Source: Glandiceps talaboti (lineage: Eukaryota; Hemichordata; Enteropneusta; Spengelidae). From it: a DNA stretch of 64,000 bases. Location: NCBI RefSeq assembly GCF_964340395.1, contig NC_135549.1, positions 28,141,095-28,205,094 of the forward strand, given 5' to 3'. Numbering within the stretch: position 1 is the first letter of the stretch; each line of letters begins with the position of its first letter. The translations under genes and the position numbers were made by a program. Of this stretch, positions 48,750 to 60,304 are shown piece after piece. The notes beneath the pieces are model-generated. The model made no database searches, was not told the origin of the DNA, and saw only the letters and a list, made by a program, of their open reading frames with translations.

Positions 48750-50410
48750 GGGGCCAAATTAATTTTGGGGGGCAAGAGTTTTGAACTGGGGTGTTGATTA
48801 GCGAACTTTATTAAAATCACAAGCTACACTGAATTACAATTATAAAAAAACGAATTGTGAAGTGATGAGTTTGTAAATACATGATAATAAAGTTGTTTGA
48901 TTGATATTTATTTTATGTGTGTGTCCTACAAATCATGCTCATTTCATGCACTGGGTATATCTTACAATACCCACTTCATAACCTGGGCAACACGATTGAC
49001 TATTTCATGAACTGGACAAAGTTACCTACCCATTTCACTAAAGCGCCGCATTGAATTTGTACATTTTAAACGTTATCATTCACAAGTCATTTCCTGGTAA
49101 TATGCAGCGAGATTTAAACCTGAACATTGTGTGACTTGATGTGTATTGTTCCTCCATGTTGTGTATTAAAAAAAATATGATCACTACTTAAATGTTTTTA
49201 TTTCCATTATGAGTAAATAGAAATACATGTACACCACATTACAGACCAAGAAAGAAAAAAGAAAACAGGAGGAAATACCGAAAAGACAAAAAGATGACTT
49301 GCATCCAAAGATGGTAACCTTGCAAAATGAAAATTTTCACTAATTTTCTGTTCATTTTTGCATGAAATTCAACCTCATCATTTGCCCTAGCATTGTCAAT
49401 TGAATAATTCAATATTTTAAAATTTAGAAAGATCACTGTCATCGCCGAAATTCGAAACTAACAGGGGTAACGCGGATTCGACTTCAAGTTGAAAATAAAT
49501 TACTTGCTACAGATCTAAACCTGTCATTAAACTCCCGCGGATAAAATCGATAAAGCTAATAATCATAACAGATATATAATTATTTTATAAGTAACTGAAC
49601 AAACAGTTAGTGACTATACTTTGGTAACTTGATGAAAAAGTGTCTTAGATTGCAGCCAGTGCAGGTTTGAAATAATGTTATATAGATTTACATTACTGCT
49701 TGAGCCTTCCAACATTACCACTATTAATAACCCTAGGGATATAAACAAGTGACGATATTTTGTCTTTTAAAAGCACGACGATACGATGCTAGTTCACGAT
49801 GTAGCACTTGGCAAATTGGTATTGTACGCCAGGAACATTGTTGAAATTCTGTCCGTTTTTCTCGAAAAATTCGCGGGAAATTAAGCTTTGCTGCACAAGC
49901 GAAGTAGCACTTTCTTTGAAAATCGGTATTCTATGCCTATATTGTGTTGAAATTCTCTGCGTTCTTTGCAAAATTTCCTAGGGAAATTTGTTCCAAGATC
50001 GATAAGCAATTTTGCTCATCAGGCAAGCAATCATTATCCCCTTTGTCACGTTCCGATGCAATTTTCAGCAGTAGGCTTTTGCTGTTTTCCGCAGATTGCC
50101 GACATAATCTTTGCTATCGATATTAGAAATTTTCATAAAAAAGTACGCCGCTCTCATTTAAGGCTGTTTTCACACCTGGGTTTATGAGAATTACACAAAT
50201 GATCTCTCTTTAATTTAAGACTGAAAGCCAGATAAAAAAGGCATATTATTCAAACAACACAACATACATGGAGATCTAGAAATGATGTATTCAAGACCCA
50301 AAGTGGAAAGTGAACGTTCCTGTTGCTGTCTTGAATTTGCAATTGGTAGTTTATGATTGAAAGAAAACATGTAAACTGGGCGATTAAAGGAAAAGTCCAA
50401 TCAGACTTAC
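48750..50410. other. Unassigned intergenic DNA
   Basis: A duplicated ~120-base block ('tgttgaaattctStSc', 'aaa.ttc..gggaaatt', 'gcaca/gctca.c.agcgaagtagc') lies around 49840-50040. Otherwise I recognise nothing. Confidence 0.4.
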
Positions 50411-50414
50411 GTGT

Positions 50415-50602
50415 AAAGCTTATTTCTGCCTTTAGTACGTACACTGGTAGTGATTACTGATATCAACTTATTTCTACCTTTAGTACACTGGTAGTGATTA
50501 CTGATATCAACTTATTTCTACCTTTAGTACACTGGTAGTGATTACTGATATCAACTTATTTATACCTTTAGTACACTGGTAGTGATTACTGATATCAACT
50601 TA
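50415..50602. repeat. 44-bp tandem repeat, four copies
   Basis: The unit contains TTTAGTACACTGGTAGTGAT, then TACTGATATCAACTTATTTC. The last three copies are nearly identical; the first has a four-base insertion (GTAC). Confidence 0.95.
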
Positions 50603-50924
50603 TAATTACATATCATCTTGGGGGATGAAATCGGTAAATAACTTAATTACACACACAACTTTATTTTAATAGAAATCTTGTAAAGCAGTCCTCTGCCTTC
50701 AACATGTGCTCAGCCATTTTGTGCATTTCACGCTAAGGCCTAAAAAATATTGTGTGGTTCCGATTACGCTCAATTTTAGGTGGGGGTGGGTAGATTTTTT
50801 TTTTAATTTTTCATGTCTGAGTGTCTAATTCAGGTAGCTGTGTTTTCCGTTGTTTTCCGTAAGCTTATATTGTCTCTGTGTTATTGGTTTTCCCCATCAG
50901 ATGTAAAGCCATTTACAGATTGGA

Positions 50925-51112
50925 AGAACAGTTTTATATTGTCTTTTTTAAGTTGATGTCATCAGTTTCCATATACATGTACAACATTTCTCGCGTGGTT
51001 TCACGATTTTCGCGATTTTATTATTTTTATCTCGAATACGTAAACAAAATGTTGAGGGTCGGCAGTGAAAAACTAGGCGGGGTCGGGTAACGGGAACCAA
51101 ACACGTTTTTTA
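50925..51112. repeat. Remnant of the large tandem unit end
   Basis: 'gttttatattgtctttttt.aagttgatg' through 'cgcgattttatt' to 'gggtaacgggaaccaaacac' matches the last ~190 bases of units 1 and 2. It lies about 4.8 kb beyond unit 2. Confidence 0.7.
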
Positions 51113-51236
51113 AAGGTCAAATGCATGGTTTATAAATGACTCCACTGTCATGTGGCGTTACAAATGCACATCGCTCTGTTTAGAGACACTTTTTCGATTT
51201 CTTGCCAGTAAAATATTATAGATGAAAACATATATA

Positions 51237-51503
<267 letters not shown>

Positions 51504-51855
51504 ATAACTTAACATGTCATCCAAATGATGGAGAGTGTAATATAGATTCTTTCATATTGATTTAGTGGACATTCATGAAATAAGAGGAAACGATTTGTTT
51601 AGAATCAAGTACTGGAAACCGACGATTTTGACTTGTTTAGATTTTAGCCTACTTTAACTTGAAACATTGCACACCTTCTCACACTTGATGCATGGCCGTT
51701 GATGGCGTTCTATGATCCTACCTAGTCTGTCACTGTCATTGTCATTGTGTTTCTCTGTCTTTTGCTGTTGGTGTCTATATTTTTCTTAGGACCCTGTGGT
51801 CGGTCGTTCTCTCCACTTATGTATCAGTCTATCAGTCAGTCAGTAGGTGTGCCTG

Positions 51856-52215
51856 GGTATGTATGTATGTCTGTCTATCTGTCTGTCTGTCTGTCTGTAT
51901 GTCTGTATGTATGTATGTATGTATGTATGTATGTATGTATGTATGTATGTATGTATGTATGTATGTGTGTGTGTGTGCGTGCGTGTATGTATGTATGTAT
52001 GTATGTATGTATGTATGTATGTATGTATGTACATGTATGTATGTATGTATGTATGTATGTATGTATGTATGTATGTATGTGTGTGTGCGTGTATGTATGT
52101 ATGTATGTATGTATGTATGTATGTATGTATGTATGTATGTATGTATGTACATGTATGTATGTATGTATGTATGTATGTATGTATGTATGTATGTATGTAT
52201 GTATGTATGTACGTA
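51856..52215. repeat. (GTAT)n array, ~360 bp
   Basis: A GTCT head, then GTAT units with two GTGTGTGCGTG interruptions and repeated GTACATGTAT islands, which suggests higher-order duplication of a ~120-base block. Frames across it are artefacts. The next 700 bases are unassigned. Confidence 0.95.
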
Positions 52216-52944
52216 CGCATGTCTGCTGGGAAAATTTGAAAATATTATGATATTGAATTCTCACTTTATTCATAATAGGTTATCTGGAATTAACATACTT
52301 TGAACTAGTTATATACATAGTTTTATGTATGATGTACACAACACAATGAACAAAGGGAGGCTTTAAAAAGTTGAGTTTAAGCATTTTCGGGAGTGATTTT
52401 TTGCGGCATATTTAAAAGCTCCTTGTTGTATTCTGTTTACTGAATCATACTGAACTGGCAGTGGCAATTGACTCAACTCAAATGTGGTCAAAAAAATATA
52501 ACTTATAAAATGATCCCATGACGTAATTTGTTATACGTATAAAGAAGTGTCGAGGAAATCCCCTACTATGCAATCAACTATTCTAACATTGCCAAAAGAC
52601 AAGTGTTCTGTCTGTCATAGAGGGCATACATTGACATTATACTCTAGTAGACTATTTAATCGAGTATTCTGTAAATAATTTCAATCGAATTTCTTTTTTA
52701 AAAAAAGCTTAGAAACACTGCTAAGACCACCTTAACAATTGAATATAAGTTTCGACAGCATTAGCAACAGAACAATTTTATTGTGTTGTATTCGGAAAAC
52801 TAATACTATTCATAATCCGTCTAGAGGCTATCCGTGGTGTTGAATACTAAGATCTCCTTCACCGCACGCAGCTAGATGAATGAGAAGTTATGGACCAAAA
52901 GTTGTTCATGCAAATGAACCCCCAACTCTACTTAGAGTAACGTA

Positions 52945-53325
52945 AACATTGTGTTAAAGTGGCCATATGGATGAGTATTTGGTATTTATTTTGGATTTTT
53001 AATTTATAAAACAATTTTATCATGGCTTCCTACTTAAAACATCAACGTGAAACAACATATGCCAAATCCTTGTTTGTAACTCAGTAACATGCAGAAGATT
53101 ACAAAATGTGTAAAATCGTTATTATTGTACGCACAATAACAACCCTTTTACACATTTTGTAGGTTTTTGCAATGTATTGAGTTTCAAACACAGACTTTGT
53201 CGTTGTTGTTTCACGTTGATGTTTCAAGTAGGAAGCCATGATTAAATTGTTTTATGAATTAAAAATCAGAAATAAATACCCAATTCCTATCCATATGACA
53301 ATTTGCAGTAATGTCTTATTATGGA
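52945..53325. mobile_element. ~380-bp imperfect palindrome (foldback/MITE-like)
   Basis: The left arm 'ccatatggat.ag', 'tatttattt..gatttttaatt', 'atcatggcttcctact' and 'acatcaacgtgaaacaac' returns inverted on the right, as far as 'atccatatgacaattt'. A short inner arm (acaaaatgtgtaaaa) flanks the centre near 53130. No protein. Confidence 0.8.
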
Positions 53326-53329
53326 AAAT

Positions 53330-54128
53330 GTGGATATTATGTAACTGCCCACAATAAACTCTAACTTATTATCGGTCAGAATTTTGTGATTGATTATTAA
53401 CACAAGCATTGCTGTGTGCGTCACGATGGCTTTGTATAGATTTAAACATTTCATCTCAGCTCCTCGTTCCTCTAGACGTGGTGACAGATATCTTCAGATT
53501 CAAAGCCACGGCTAGCCTCTAAAGTAATTCACGCTATACAAAATGATTGTATTGTTGACTTAGTGAAAAGAATCAATGCTTTTGAGAAGATACAGAAAAG
53601 AAATACGTGGAACAAAAAGATTGTCGGTATAAAAGGTTCATGTTCTTGCGTAGACTCTGGGCAGATTATGTAGTATATGAACGTGTGGAAGGAAGATCTC
53701 AAACTCTATTATGTAAATTGAAAGTTACGAAATGATTAACATTCCGTCTTTTTTCTTCTTCAAAGAGATCTATAGTTAAATTCATTCTATGTATGTTGCT
53801 ACAACAATCATGCGAACGAAATCATTAAAAGGACGTGAACTCCAAGGAAATCGATAAACTGAGTGTATATCGTCTCTTACATTTGTACTTTCTTACACAT
53901 TTATAGGCTAACAAAAGTCTATGTCTGCAAGTACATTTAATTGATTCCACAGAAGACTGTTTCCATTATGAGACCAATGCGGTGATTGGCAGGTATTGCC
54001 AAACCCTGGACAAGCAAGCATCGCATAATATGAATGATACTGACCCTCGCGCTGTTCTCTGTAGATGATGCGCACGCAGTCCTCATCAACACGAAATACC
54101 CCACTCCTTCATGTTCGGCATACTTGGT
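53330..54128. other. Unassigned upstream region of the SLC6 gene
   Basis: No repeat or exon recognised. Upstream control elements of the SLC6 gene could lie here, but none is demonstrable. Confidence 0.35.
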
Positions 54129-54140
54129 GTATATATACTT
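54129..54140 (+). promoter_or_regulatory. Possible TATA box of the SLC6 gene
   Basis: GTATATATAC lies about 265 bases upstream of the ATG at 54400. It would place transcription start near 54160 with an uninterrupted 5'UTR. Weak: TATA-like strings are common in this DNA. Confidence 0.3.
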
Positions 54141-54399
54141 TTACGTACACGTTTATTGACAACGCTGCTGTGACAAAATATGCGAGTAAAAGTTATTTCG
54201 GGGTTATAGTTGTTTGCTAGTGTGCTTAGGAACACAGGGGAGGAATCGTGTCGGTGTACTTGGTTAATAGTGGTATTGTCTTCAGCAGAAAGGGGAAAAC
54301 ATCACCGTGACGTTGACGCTGCTTCACTGTACGTCTTAGATTCTTGGTCAACAACTTGATAACTTTTACGATCGTCGACTTATCGTCAGAGCCCAAAAT

Positions 54400-54679
54400 A
54401 TGCACTCACCAGAAATGAATAAAAGCGACGCAGATGAAGGTCAAAATTTTCAGACGAATTGTACGAACAGTGAACTGGGTAAAGAGGTGCAAAGCCAAAA
54501 CGACATCGCGGCGGACAACTCTCCTGCCCCTGCTGAAGAAAACAATGGGAACGCCGATGAAGTGGAAGAACGAGATAGTTGGACAGGCAAAATGGACTTC
54601 GTTCTCTCTTGCATTGGTTTTGCTGTCGGTCTTGGTAACGTCTGGCGTTTTCCATATTTATGCTACAAAAATGGCGGGG
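54400..54679 (+). CDS. SLC6 Na+/Cl--dependent transporter, first coding exon (partial gene)
   Basis: The exon runs from ATG to a GTAAGT donor at 54680. It encodes 93 residues plus one base. Residues 1-58 are a polar, acidic cytosolic N-terminus. Then comes [10 protein letters not shown] and transmembrane segment 1 (about 66-88) with [15 protein letters not shown], the SLC6 signature that forms part of the sodium and substrate sites. The exon ends at KNGGG, a usual SLC6 exon boundary. The W...[13 protein letters not shown]...LCYKNGGG pattern is closest to creatine and taurine transporters from memory, but the N-terminus alone cannot fix the substrate. No later exon is seen before 64000, so the first intron exceeds 9 kb and would contain the Tx1 element. 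Confidence 0.9.
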
Positions 54680-54717
54680 GTAAGTTGGCCAATTCGATTC
54701 ATCTGATGGAGAATTCA

Positions 54718-54719
54718 TT

Positions 54720-54754
<35 letters not shown>

Positions 54755-54781
54755 TCTATTTATTTATTTATTTATTTATTT
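54718..54781. repeat. (TTTA)n microsatellite
   Basis: Lies 38 bases after the SLC6 exon 1 donor. The open frame that runs from the exon through it is intronic read-through. About 1 kb of unassigned intron follows. Confidence 0.95.
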
Positions 54782-55774
54782 GTAGGTTTGTTTGTGTATC
54801 AAATCTAAATAAGACATTTTTATTAGTATCTCCACTCGATATCCGTCACTAAGACCATATTACAATTTTCGATGCACGATCAGCCTCGATAAGATGTTTG
54901 AATGCAGCTAAGTACTTGCATTGTGTTTGTGTCTACTCTAGACAATACCTCCTCTTATCGCACAAGTGACATTAACAACTAAACCAAGTCTAGAAAGGGG
55001 TGAGAACATGGATTAAAAATGCTTTGTAACTGACATACTATTTTTTTCAGATCATCATTCGGCACATGATATATTTTTTTTTCCAGTCACACTTATAATG
55101 TCGTCACGGTCGCCAAGCGATCGAATTCTGTTTACCTCGCACAAGCTCATCACTTTCTATTCATGTATATATTAAGGTTTGATGGTTTCGTTTCATTTAC
55201 GTCTACTTTATTTCACGTCCGTTGTATTTGACAATCTCGTCCCATCTCGCGAGAGATATGATTGAAGAAAGTTTATATTTGACATACAAACGAGAACAAA
55301 GAGAGATGTTGAATACGGCAAATAATTAGAGCCAAAACATTCTCCTTGATCAGATAAGGTACGTCTAATATACTCAGTTCCCGCAAGACATGTTGTAAGA
55401 AGATAAATGCTGGAAAAAATGCTGGTTGGTTATTTTTTAAACTATATTTATAGAATGATATTGCAATATTGCTGTAACAAGAACTCCATGTTTTAAAATA
55501 ACTATCTTTGCAGAAATTCATAACATCTGCATATGATGTAGGCAACATCTTGTGATTATTTACTTTTTATTTCTGATCCAACATCCTTAAAATTATAATT
55601 ACCGAAACACCAGCGTCTGTGATGAAATTCACATTTGTTGACATCTCTGAACAAAAATATTTGAAATATAAACACCAGTTTCACCTTAACAGCAAATACG
55701 TAACTTTAACAGAACACATGTGGATTGTTAAATAAGAGGGTATAATTATATTATTCCCGAATATTTTCCTTCAT

Positions 55775-56095
55775 TCAGCCGGTAAATACTCGTGACCTAA
55801 TGGGTTGTCACTATTCGTGAGTGACTCGTCGTGACAGGGCCCCTTAGGTCACTCGTATTTTCCTCGATCGGCTGAAGGACTCGGAAATAAATAAAAAATA
55901 TTGGGTAATAGTATATAATTATACCATGCATAAGCCAAGTTATTGTCGTAGAATAGGAAATACAGGTTACATACCCTGATCATTCTACGTATTGTTAAGA
56001 TATTCCCAGTTTACGTCACTGGTCTGACTACTCGTCTAGCGACTTGAAGTGACAAGGCCCCTTAGGTCATTTGTATTTACCTGGTTAATGAACGA
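55775..56095. mobile_element. Two adjacent foldback elements, GTGACCTAAGGG family
   Basis: The first (about 55775-55885) has arms TAAATACTCGTGACCTAATG and, inverted, 'cttaggtcactcgtattttcc'; it is bounded by AGCCGG and CGGCTGAA. The second (about 56005-56095) has GTCACTGG and CCCCTTAGGTCATTTGTATT. These are the best-preserved copies of the family in the window. Confidence 0.65.
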
Positions 56096-56099
56096 ATAC

Positions 56100-57005
56100 A
56101 AATATTGGGGATATTTATTTAATTGTTTCATCGACGGTGGGGTTATTGCTGTTTACAGTAGGATGATTTGTATAGACATAAGATCAAAGAAAAATATTCT
56201 TATGGCCCCTATGATGTAACTGTTGGAATTGTCATTTTTGTTGCTTAAATATGGTAGATAAGTCGATGAAAACTGGGTATCGATCGAAGCTTCTGCCAAA
56301 ACGTACTTGTAAGATATTGAGGATGTTTGTTTGTTTGTTCTTTAATAAACTAGCTGTCATTAATGAATTCGAAAGGGTCACGCCCTCTAGCGATATATGG
56401 CGAAATGTTTGACGCTTCTGAAATGTCAACCTCAAATTTATAAGTTCCTGAGAGGTATTTCCAAAACTTTAAAGTTCGCGTACTTCTAGACAATATTCTT
56501 TCATACCAAATGTAACATATCTTTGATAGATGGGCATCTCAGAGTTTTACTTGTCCTGTACAAAAAGTACTTTGTTCAGTCACGTACAAGCCTCGACGTT
56601 TATTCGGCTATAAAGTTCAAGGTATAGTAACCTATACATCTTAGAAATATACCCCTAAGTATCTTTTTCTTGAAAACAGTAGTAGGAGTGAACATTATGA
56701 AGATAAATGATGTGTCGCGGGGTCGGGATAGGGAGGGGGTCAATGCCAGTCGCATAGTGTGAACGTTTTGCTGAATGCCAGTTAACCCAACACTTTATAC
56801 ACGCCATGACGTTTGTGATAATTGTGTTCCCATGATGCACTGTAAACCCAACGGAGATGCAATAAGTAGTTCTGAGTTGTTCGATGTCATATCCTTGTAG
56901 ACCCCAGATCGTGATGTGGTGGAACTCTGACATATAAAAACACAATAACCGAAGCATGGCGACAGTTTCTACAGTGTAAACGATTACGATCGTCATATTT
57001 CCGTA
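56100..57005. other. Unassigned SLC6 intron sequence
   Basis: No exon with SLC6 helix 2 features (AFLIPY-like) and no repeat end recognised. Confidence 0.4.
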
Positions 57006-57010
57006 TGCTA

Positions 57011-57357
57011 ATATGTATGTATGAATGTATGTATGTATGTATGTATGTATGTATGTATGTATGTATGTATGTATGTATGTATGTATGCATGCATGCATGC
57101 ATGCATGCATGCATGCATGTATGTATGTATGTATGTATGAATGTATGTATGTGTGTGTGCATGTATGTATGTATGTATGTATGTATGTATGTATGTATGT
57201 ATGTATGTATGTACGTATGTATGTATGTACGTACGTACGTATGTATGTATGTATGTATGTATGTATGTATGTATGTATGTATGTATGTATGTATGTATGT
57301 ATGTATGTGTGTGTGGCGGTGTGTGTGCGTGCGTGTTCGTGTGCCGGCGCGTGCGTG
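57011..57357. repeat. (GTAT)n array, ~350 bp
   Basis: GTAT units with an ATGC block, GTAC islands and a GTGTGC-rich right end. The long minus- and plus-strand frames are artefacts. Confidence 0.95.
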
Positions 57358-57699
57358 CGTATGTGAGTTTGCGCACTAGAAGGTTTCACATAACGTTATA
57401 AATGTAGTACACAGATCGATAGATTTAATGACGTCCAGTGCATTCATTATCAGGACAAAATTCTAGCCACAATCAGTATCCGAATTGCAAGAATTGCAAT
57501 TCAAATAACATGAGAATGTTGCCATACCTTTAGTAGCATTAGAAATGGTTTGTGTCTTGTTAACAACTTACATTCGAATCAAAAATTCTATTTCGCCTAT
57601 AGTTGATGACTAAGTTGTTTCACCGTGAAAATGGTATTTTGAGTAGTATAACCAATGGGCAATTATAATTCCCAAATACATTTTCTACTTCAGCTACTA

Positions 57700-57885
57700 C
57701 ATGGATATACATGCAATCCGTTGCAGCCTTTATAAGCGCATAGGATTAACATTGCAACTCACAAGACACACGCAATTTCTAATGCTACTAAGGAGTTGGG
57801 GAAGTATAAAGGGTCGTTGTGCCGATATGATCCGAGCCAGGGGTAATAATTGTAAAGCGCTTTTTGCACAGAGTGTAAAAAAAAA

Positions 57886-57924
<39 letters not shown>

Positions 57925-57925
57925 C
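57700..57925 (+). mobile_element. Partial SINE-family copy, opposite orientation to 21160-21540
   Basis: 'catgcaatccgttgcagcc', 'agcgcataggatta', 'gatccgagccaggggtaataa' and 'ttgtaaagcgctttt', then (TTA)n, mirror the AGCGCTTT half of the SINE at 21 kb. The tRNA-like head is missing. Confidence 0.65.
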
Positions 57926-58474
57926 GTACGCGCGCGCGGGCGTGACTTGGATCCCAGATCTGGGGACTACAAGGATATGACATCGAACAACTCAAAGCTA
58001 CTTATTGCATCTCCGTTGGGTTTACATCCCAGAGGACTGGAATCAAAGTTGGAAATGACAAAAAAACGTGATGTAAATAAAATTAGAATGGTCAGATCGG
58101 TAATTTGTTATCATATAAATCATTTTTAAGATGGAAAATGGTTTATTTTTAGGATATGTGAAATTTTGTTAATTTTTTACATGATCGTATTTTTTTTGAG
58201 TGTATGACCTCGTTTCCAGAAATGACGCCAGCTTTAAGAACAGTTGACGACTGTACAGAAGAATGTTATACTGTATGCCGGTAGTTTACTTTTTTACTTC
58301 TGCTTCTAAGAGAACTGCACTAATTACTTCTGCTTCTGAGAGAACTGCACTAATGCATGTGATGTTGGTCTACCTGTACATTTGCATAATGGATATGCTT
58401 CTGGCGATGCCAGGCAACATTATAACACAAACTTCCTTTTTTTCAAACTCTTCTTTTTTGTAAATTGTTATACT

Positions 58475-58475
58475 A

Positions 58476-58530
<55 letters not shown>
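58475..58530. repeat. (TAC)n microsatellite at the 5' edge of the retrotransposon
   Basis: About 18 TAC/CTA units followed within 15 bases by GC-richer sequence leading into the ORF1 leader. Confidence 0.95.
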
Positions 58531-58734
58531 GCTAGGTAGACGTGGTGTAGCGGCGCTCCCTTGAATCGTGCATTATCCGAGCTTCAAAAGGCCATCCATC
58601 GTTCTTTCCACCTCAGTTAACTTCCTGAGTACACTGTGGTGATTTTCGTAAGTTGATTTTTCGTTGCTTGTCTTTTTTCCCGTCTTTTCGTAGGGTTTTT
58701 GTGTGTCCGTTGGTCTCTTGTTGACGTGGCCAAG

Positions 58735-60237
58735 ATGGCCGCGCTTGACACAGGCCAGGGTCGGAACCCCTTTCAAGGTTTGACCAGAAAACATGGTATA
58801 CGATGTCAGTCAGTTGAAGGCATAAAAATACAAGAATATGTCAAACTAATAGCAGACATTACAGGGCCCGAAAATGTTCTCGCTGCTTCGAGAGCAAACG
58901 GCGCGGTGATGGTATTTGTGAATTCAGTGACATGGGTTGAACATGTTTGTACTAAGGGTCTAGCTATAGACGGAGTTTGGGTTCAGGCTGAACCACTTGT
59001 CAAACCCTCTACAAAGGTAATTTTATCAGGTGTCCCCCCTTTCATACCAAACGAAGTGCTTGAAGGGGAAATGACTAGATATGGTACGAAAGTTAGTGCT
59101 CTGAAACCAATACCCCTTGGGTGTAAAGTAGAAAATCTGAGACACGTGAAATCTTTTCGCCGTCAAATATACATTATACCCCACTCTGATATCGACAAAA
59201 ATGACCTCCAAGGTATGTTTCACGTTAATTTTGAAGGCAGACAATACCGCATCTTTATTTCAACCGATGAGCCCAAGTGTTTCAAATGTAATATGATTGG
59301 GCATTTCCAGCGACAATGTCCAAATAACACACCTGAGAATGATACCCGACGTAACAACCCAGTAAACAATGACAAACACCCCGACAATGACAATGAAACG
59401 AATTCCAACGACAACTGTATGACATCGACAGCTGAAAACGTAAACCAAACGACTGACCCCCAAAGAGAAGAAAATGACGAAAAAATAACCGACAATCCCG
59501 ACGAAAATACTGATAATGCTACAACCGACATTCAAACTAACACGAGTAAGGAAACTAATTACGCTACACAAATGGAAATAGCAGATGGTCAAGAAGTTAT
59601 AAGAGAACAAAACAGTGTTGAAACAACCCAAAGTCCAAACATTGACAATGACGAAAATAAACATATTCAACATGAAAACACAGACGAAGAGAGGGTACGA
59701 ACCCCTCCTTCACCCTCTCTCTCATCCTCTCCCCCCTCCATCCCTTCTGATCTTAGTTCTCCAGTTTCTAGCGCCACCCCACCAATTTCCTTCGAATTGT
59801 CAGGGAGTGTGTTACTAAAAGACGTATCACAAAGCGAACAGGAACATGACCAACAATCACAAGACCTATTTGTGATACCAGAAACACAAATGACAACAAA
59901 TAATGACGAACACCGCGACGAAAATACCAACGAAGACGACACGGAATCGCTTACTTCAGAAATGTCAGATATTTCTCAAATGAGCGAAAATGACTCCACA
60001 GGGCCAACTGCAGAACAAATACACGAATTCTTACTTGACACTATGCACTCAAAGAAAATAATAGACAGATGCAGAGAATTCGGGCCAAATCTTAGAGTCT
60101 TGGCGAACAGGTTGAAACATTTCCGAACAACGCAAACACTTACTTCGGCACAGAAAGCGCGAGTATACAAAATCAGATCAAAGATCTTAGCACACATTAA
60201 AACGACAAGTTACCGTGACGCACTTGACCACTTCTAA
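58735..60237 (+). CDS. Retrotransposon ORF1 (gag-like, CCHC zinc knuckle)
   Basis: 500 residues from the ATG in context AAGATGG; the frame is open further 5' but has no earlier ATG. Residues ~95-150 (VILSGVPPFIPNEVLEG, then SALKPIPLGCKVENLRHVKS) match the RNA-binding region typical of fish- and frog-type Tx1/L1 ORF1. One CCHC knuckle follows (C182, C185, H190, C195: CFKCNMIGHFQRQC). After it comes a long low-complexity Asn/Asp/Glu/Thr-rich region (~200-430) with a Ser/Pro-rich patch, then a basic C-terminus. The expected role is binding element RNA in the ribonucleoprotein particle. The knuckle and neighbouring ORF2 make the call secure. Confidence 0.9.
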   Translation: MAALDTGQGRNPFQGLTRKHGIRCQSVEGIKIQEYVKLIADITGPENVLAASRANGAVMVFVNSVTWVEHVCTKGLAIDGVWVQAEPLVKPSTKVILSGVPPFIPNEVLEGEMTRYGTKVSALKPIPLGCKVENLRHVKSFRRQIYIIPHSDIDKNDLQGMFHVNFEGRQYRIFISTDEPKCFKCNMIGHFQRQCPNNTPENDTRRNNPVNNDKHPDNDNETNSNDNCMTSTAENVNQTTDPQREENDEKITDNPDENTDNATTDIQTNTSKETNYATQMEIADGQEVIREQNSVETTQSPNIDNDENKHIQHENTDEERVRTPPSPSLSSSPPSIPSDLSSPVSSATPPISFELSGSVLLKDVSQSEQEHDQQSQDLFVIPETQMTTNNDEHRDENTNEDDTESLTSEMSDISQMSENDSTGPTAEQIHEFLLDTMHSKKIIDRCREFGPNLRVLANRLKHFRTTQTLTSAQKARVYKIRSKILAHIKTTSYRDALDHF

Positions 60238-60304
60238 ACGAGAATTAACATTATCCCTTACTCCATTCATGGTACTTACTAAACTTTATTTTTTACTCAT
60301 AGCC

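Noticed and set aside
51840-52250. Several overlapping frames of 100-167 residues made of YVCM or HTYI repeats
   Set aside because: They are translations of a (GTAT)n microsatellite, open on both strands because the unit contains no stop in those frames. The same applies at 4118-4265, 25302-25450 and 57011-57357.
54680-54852. Continuation of the SLC6 frame to 150 residues
   Set aside because: After NGGG the sequence is a splice donor (GTAAGT) followed by a (TTTA)n microsatellite. SLC6 proteins continue with helix 2, which is absent here.
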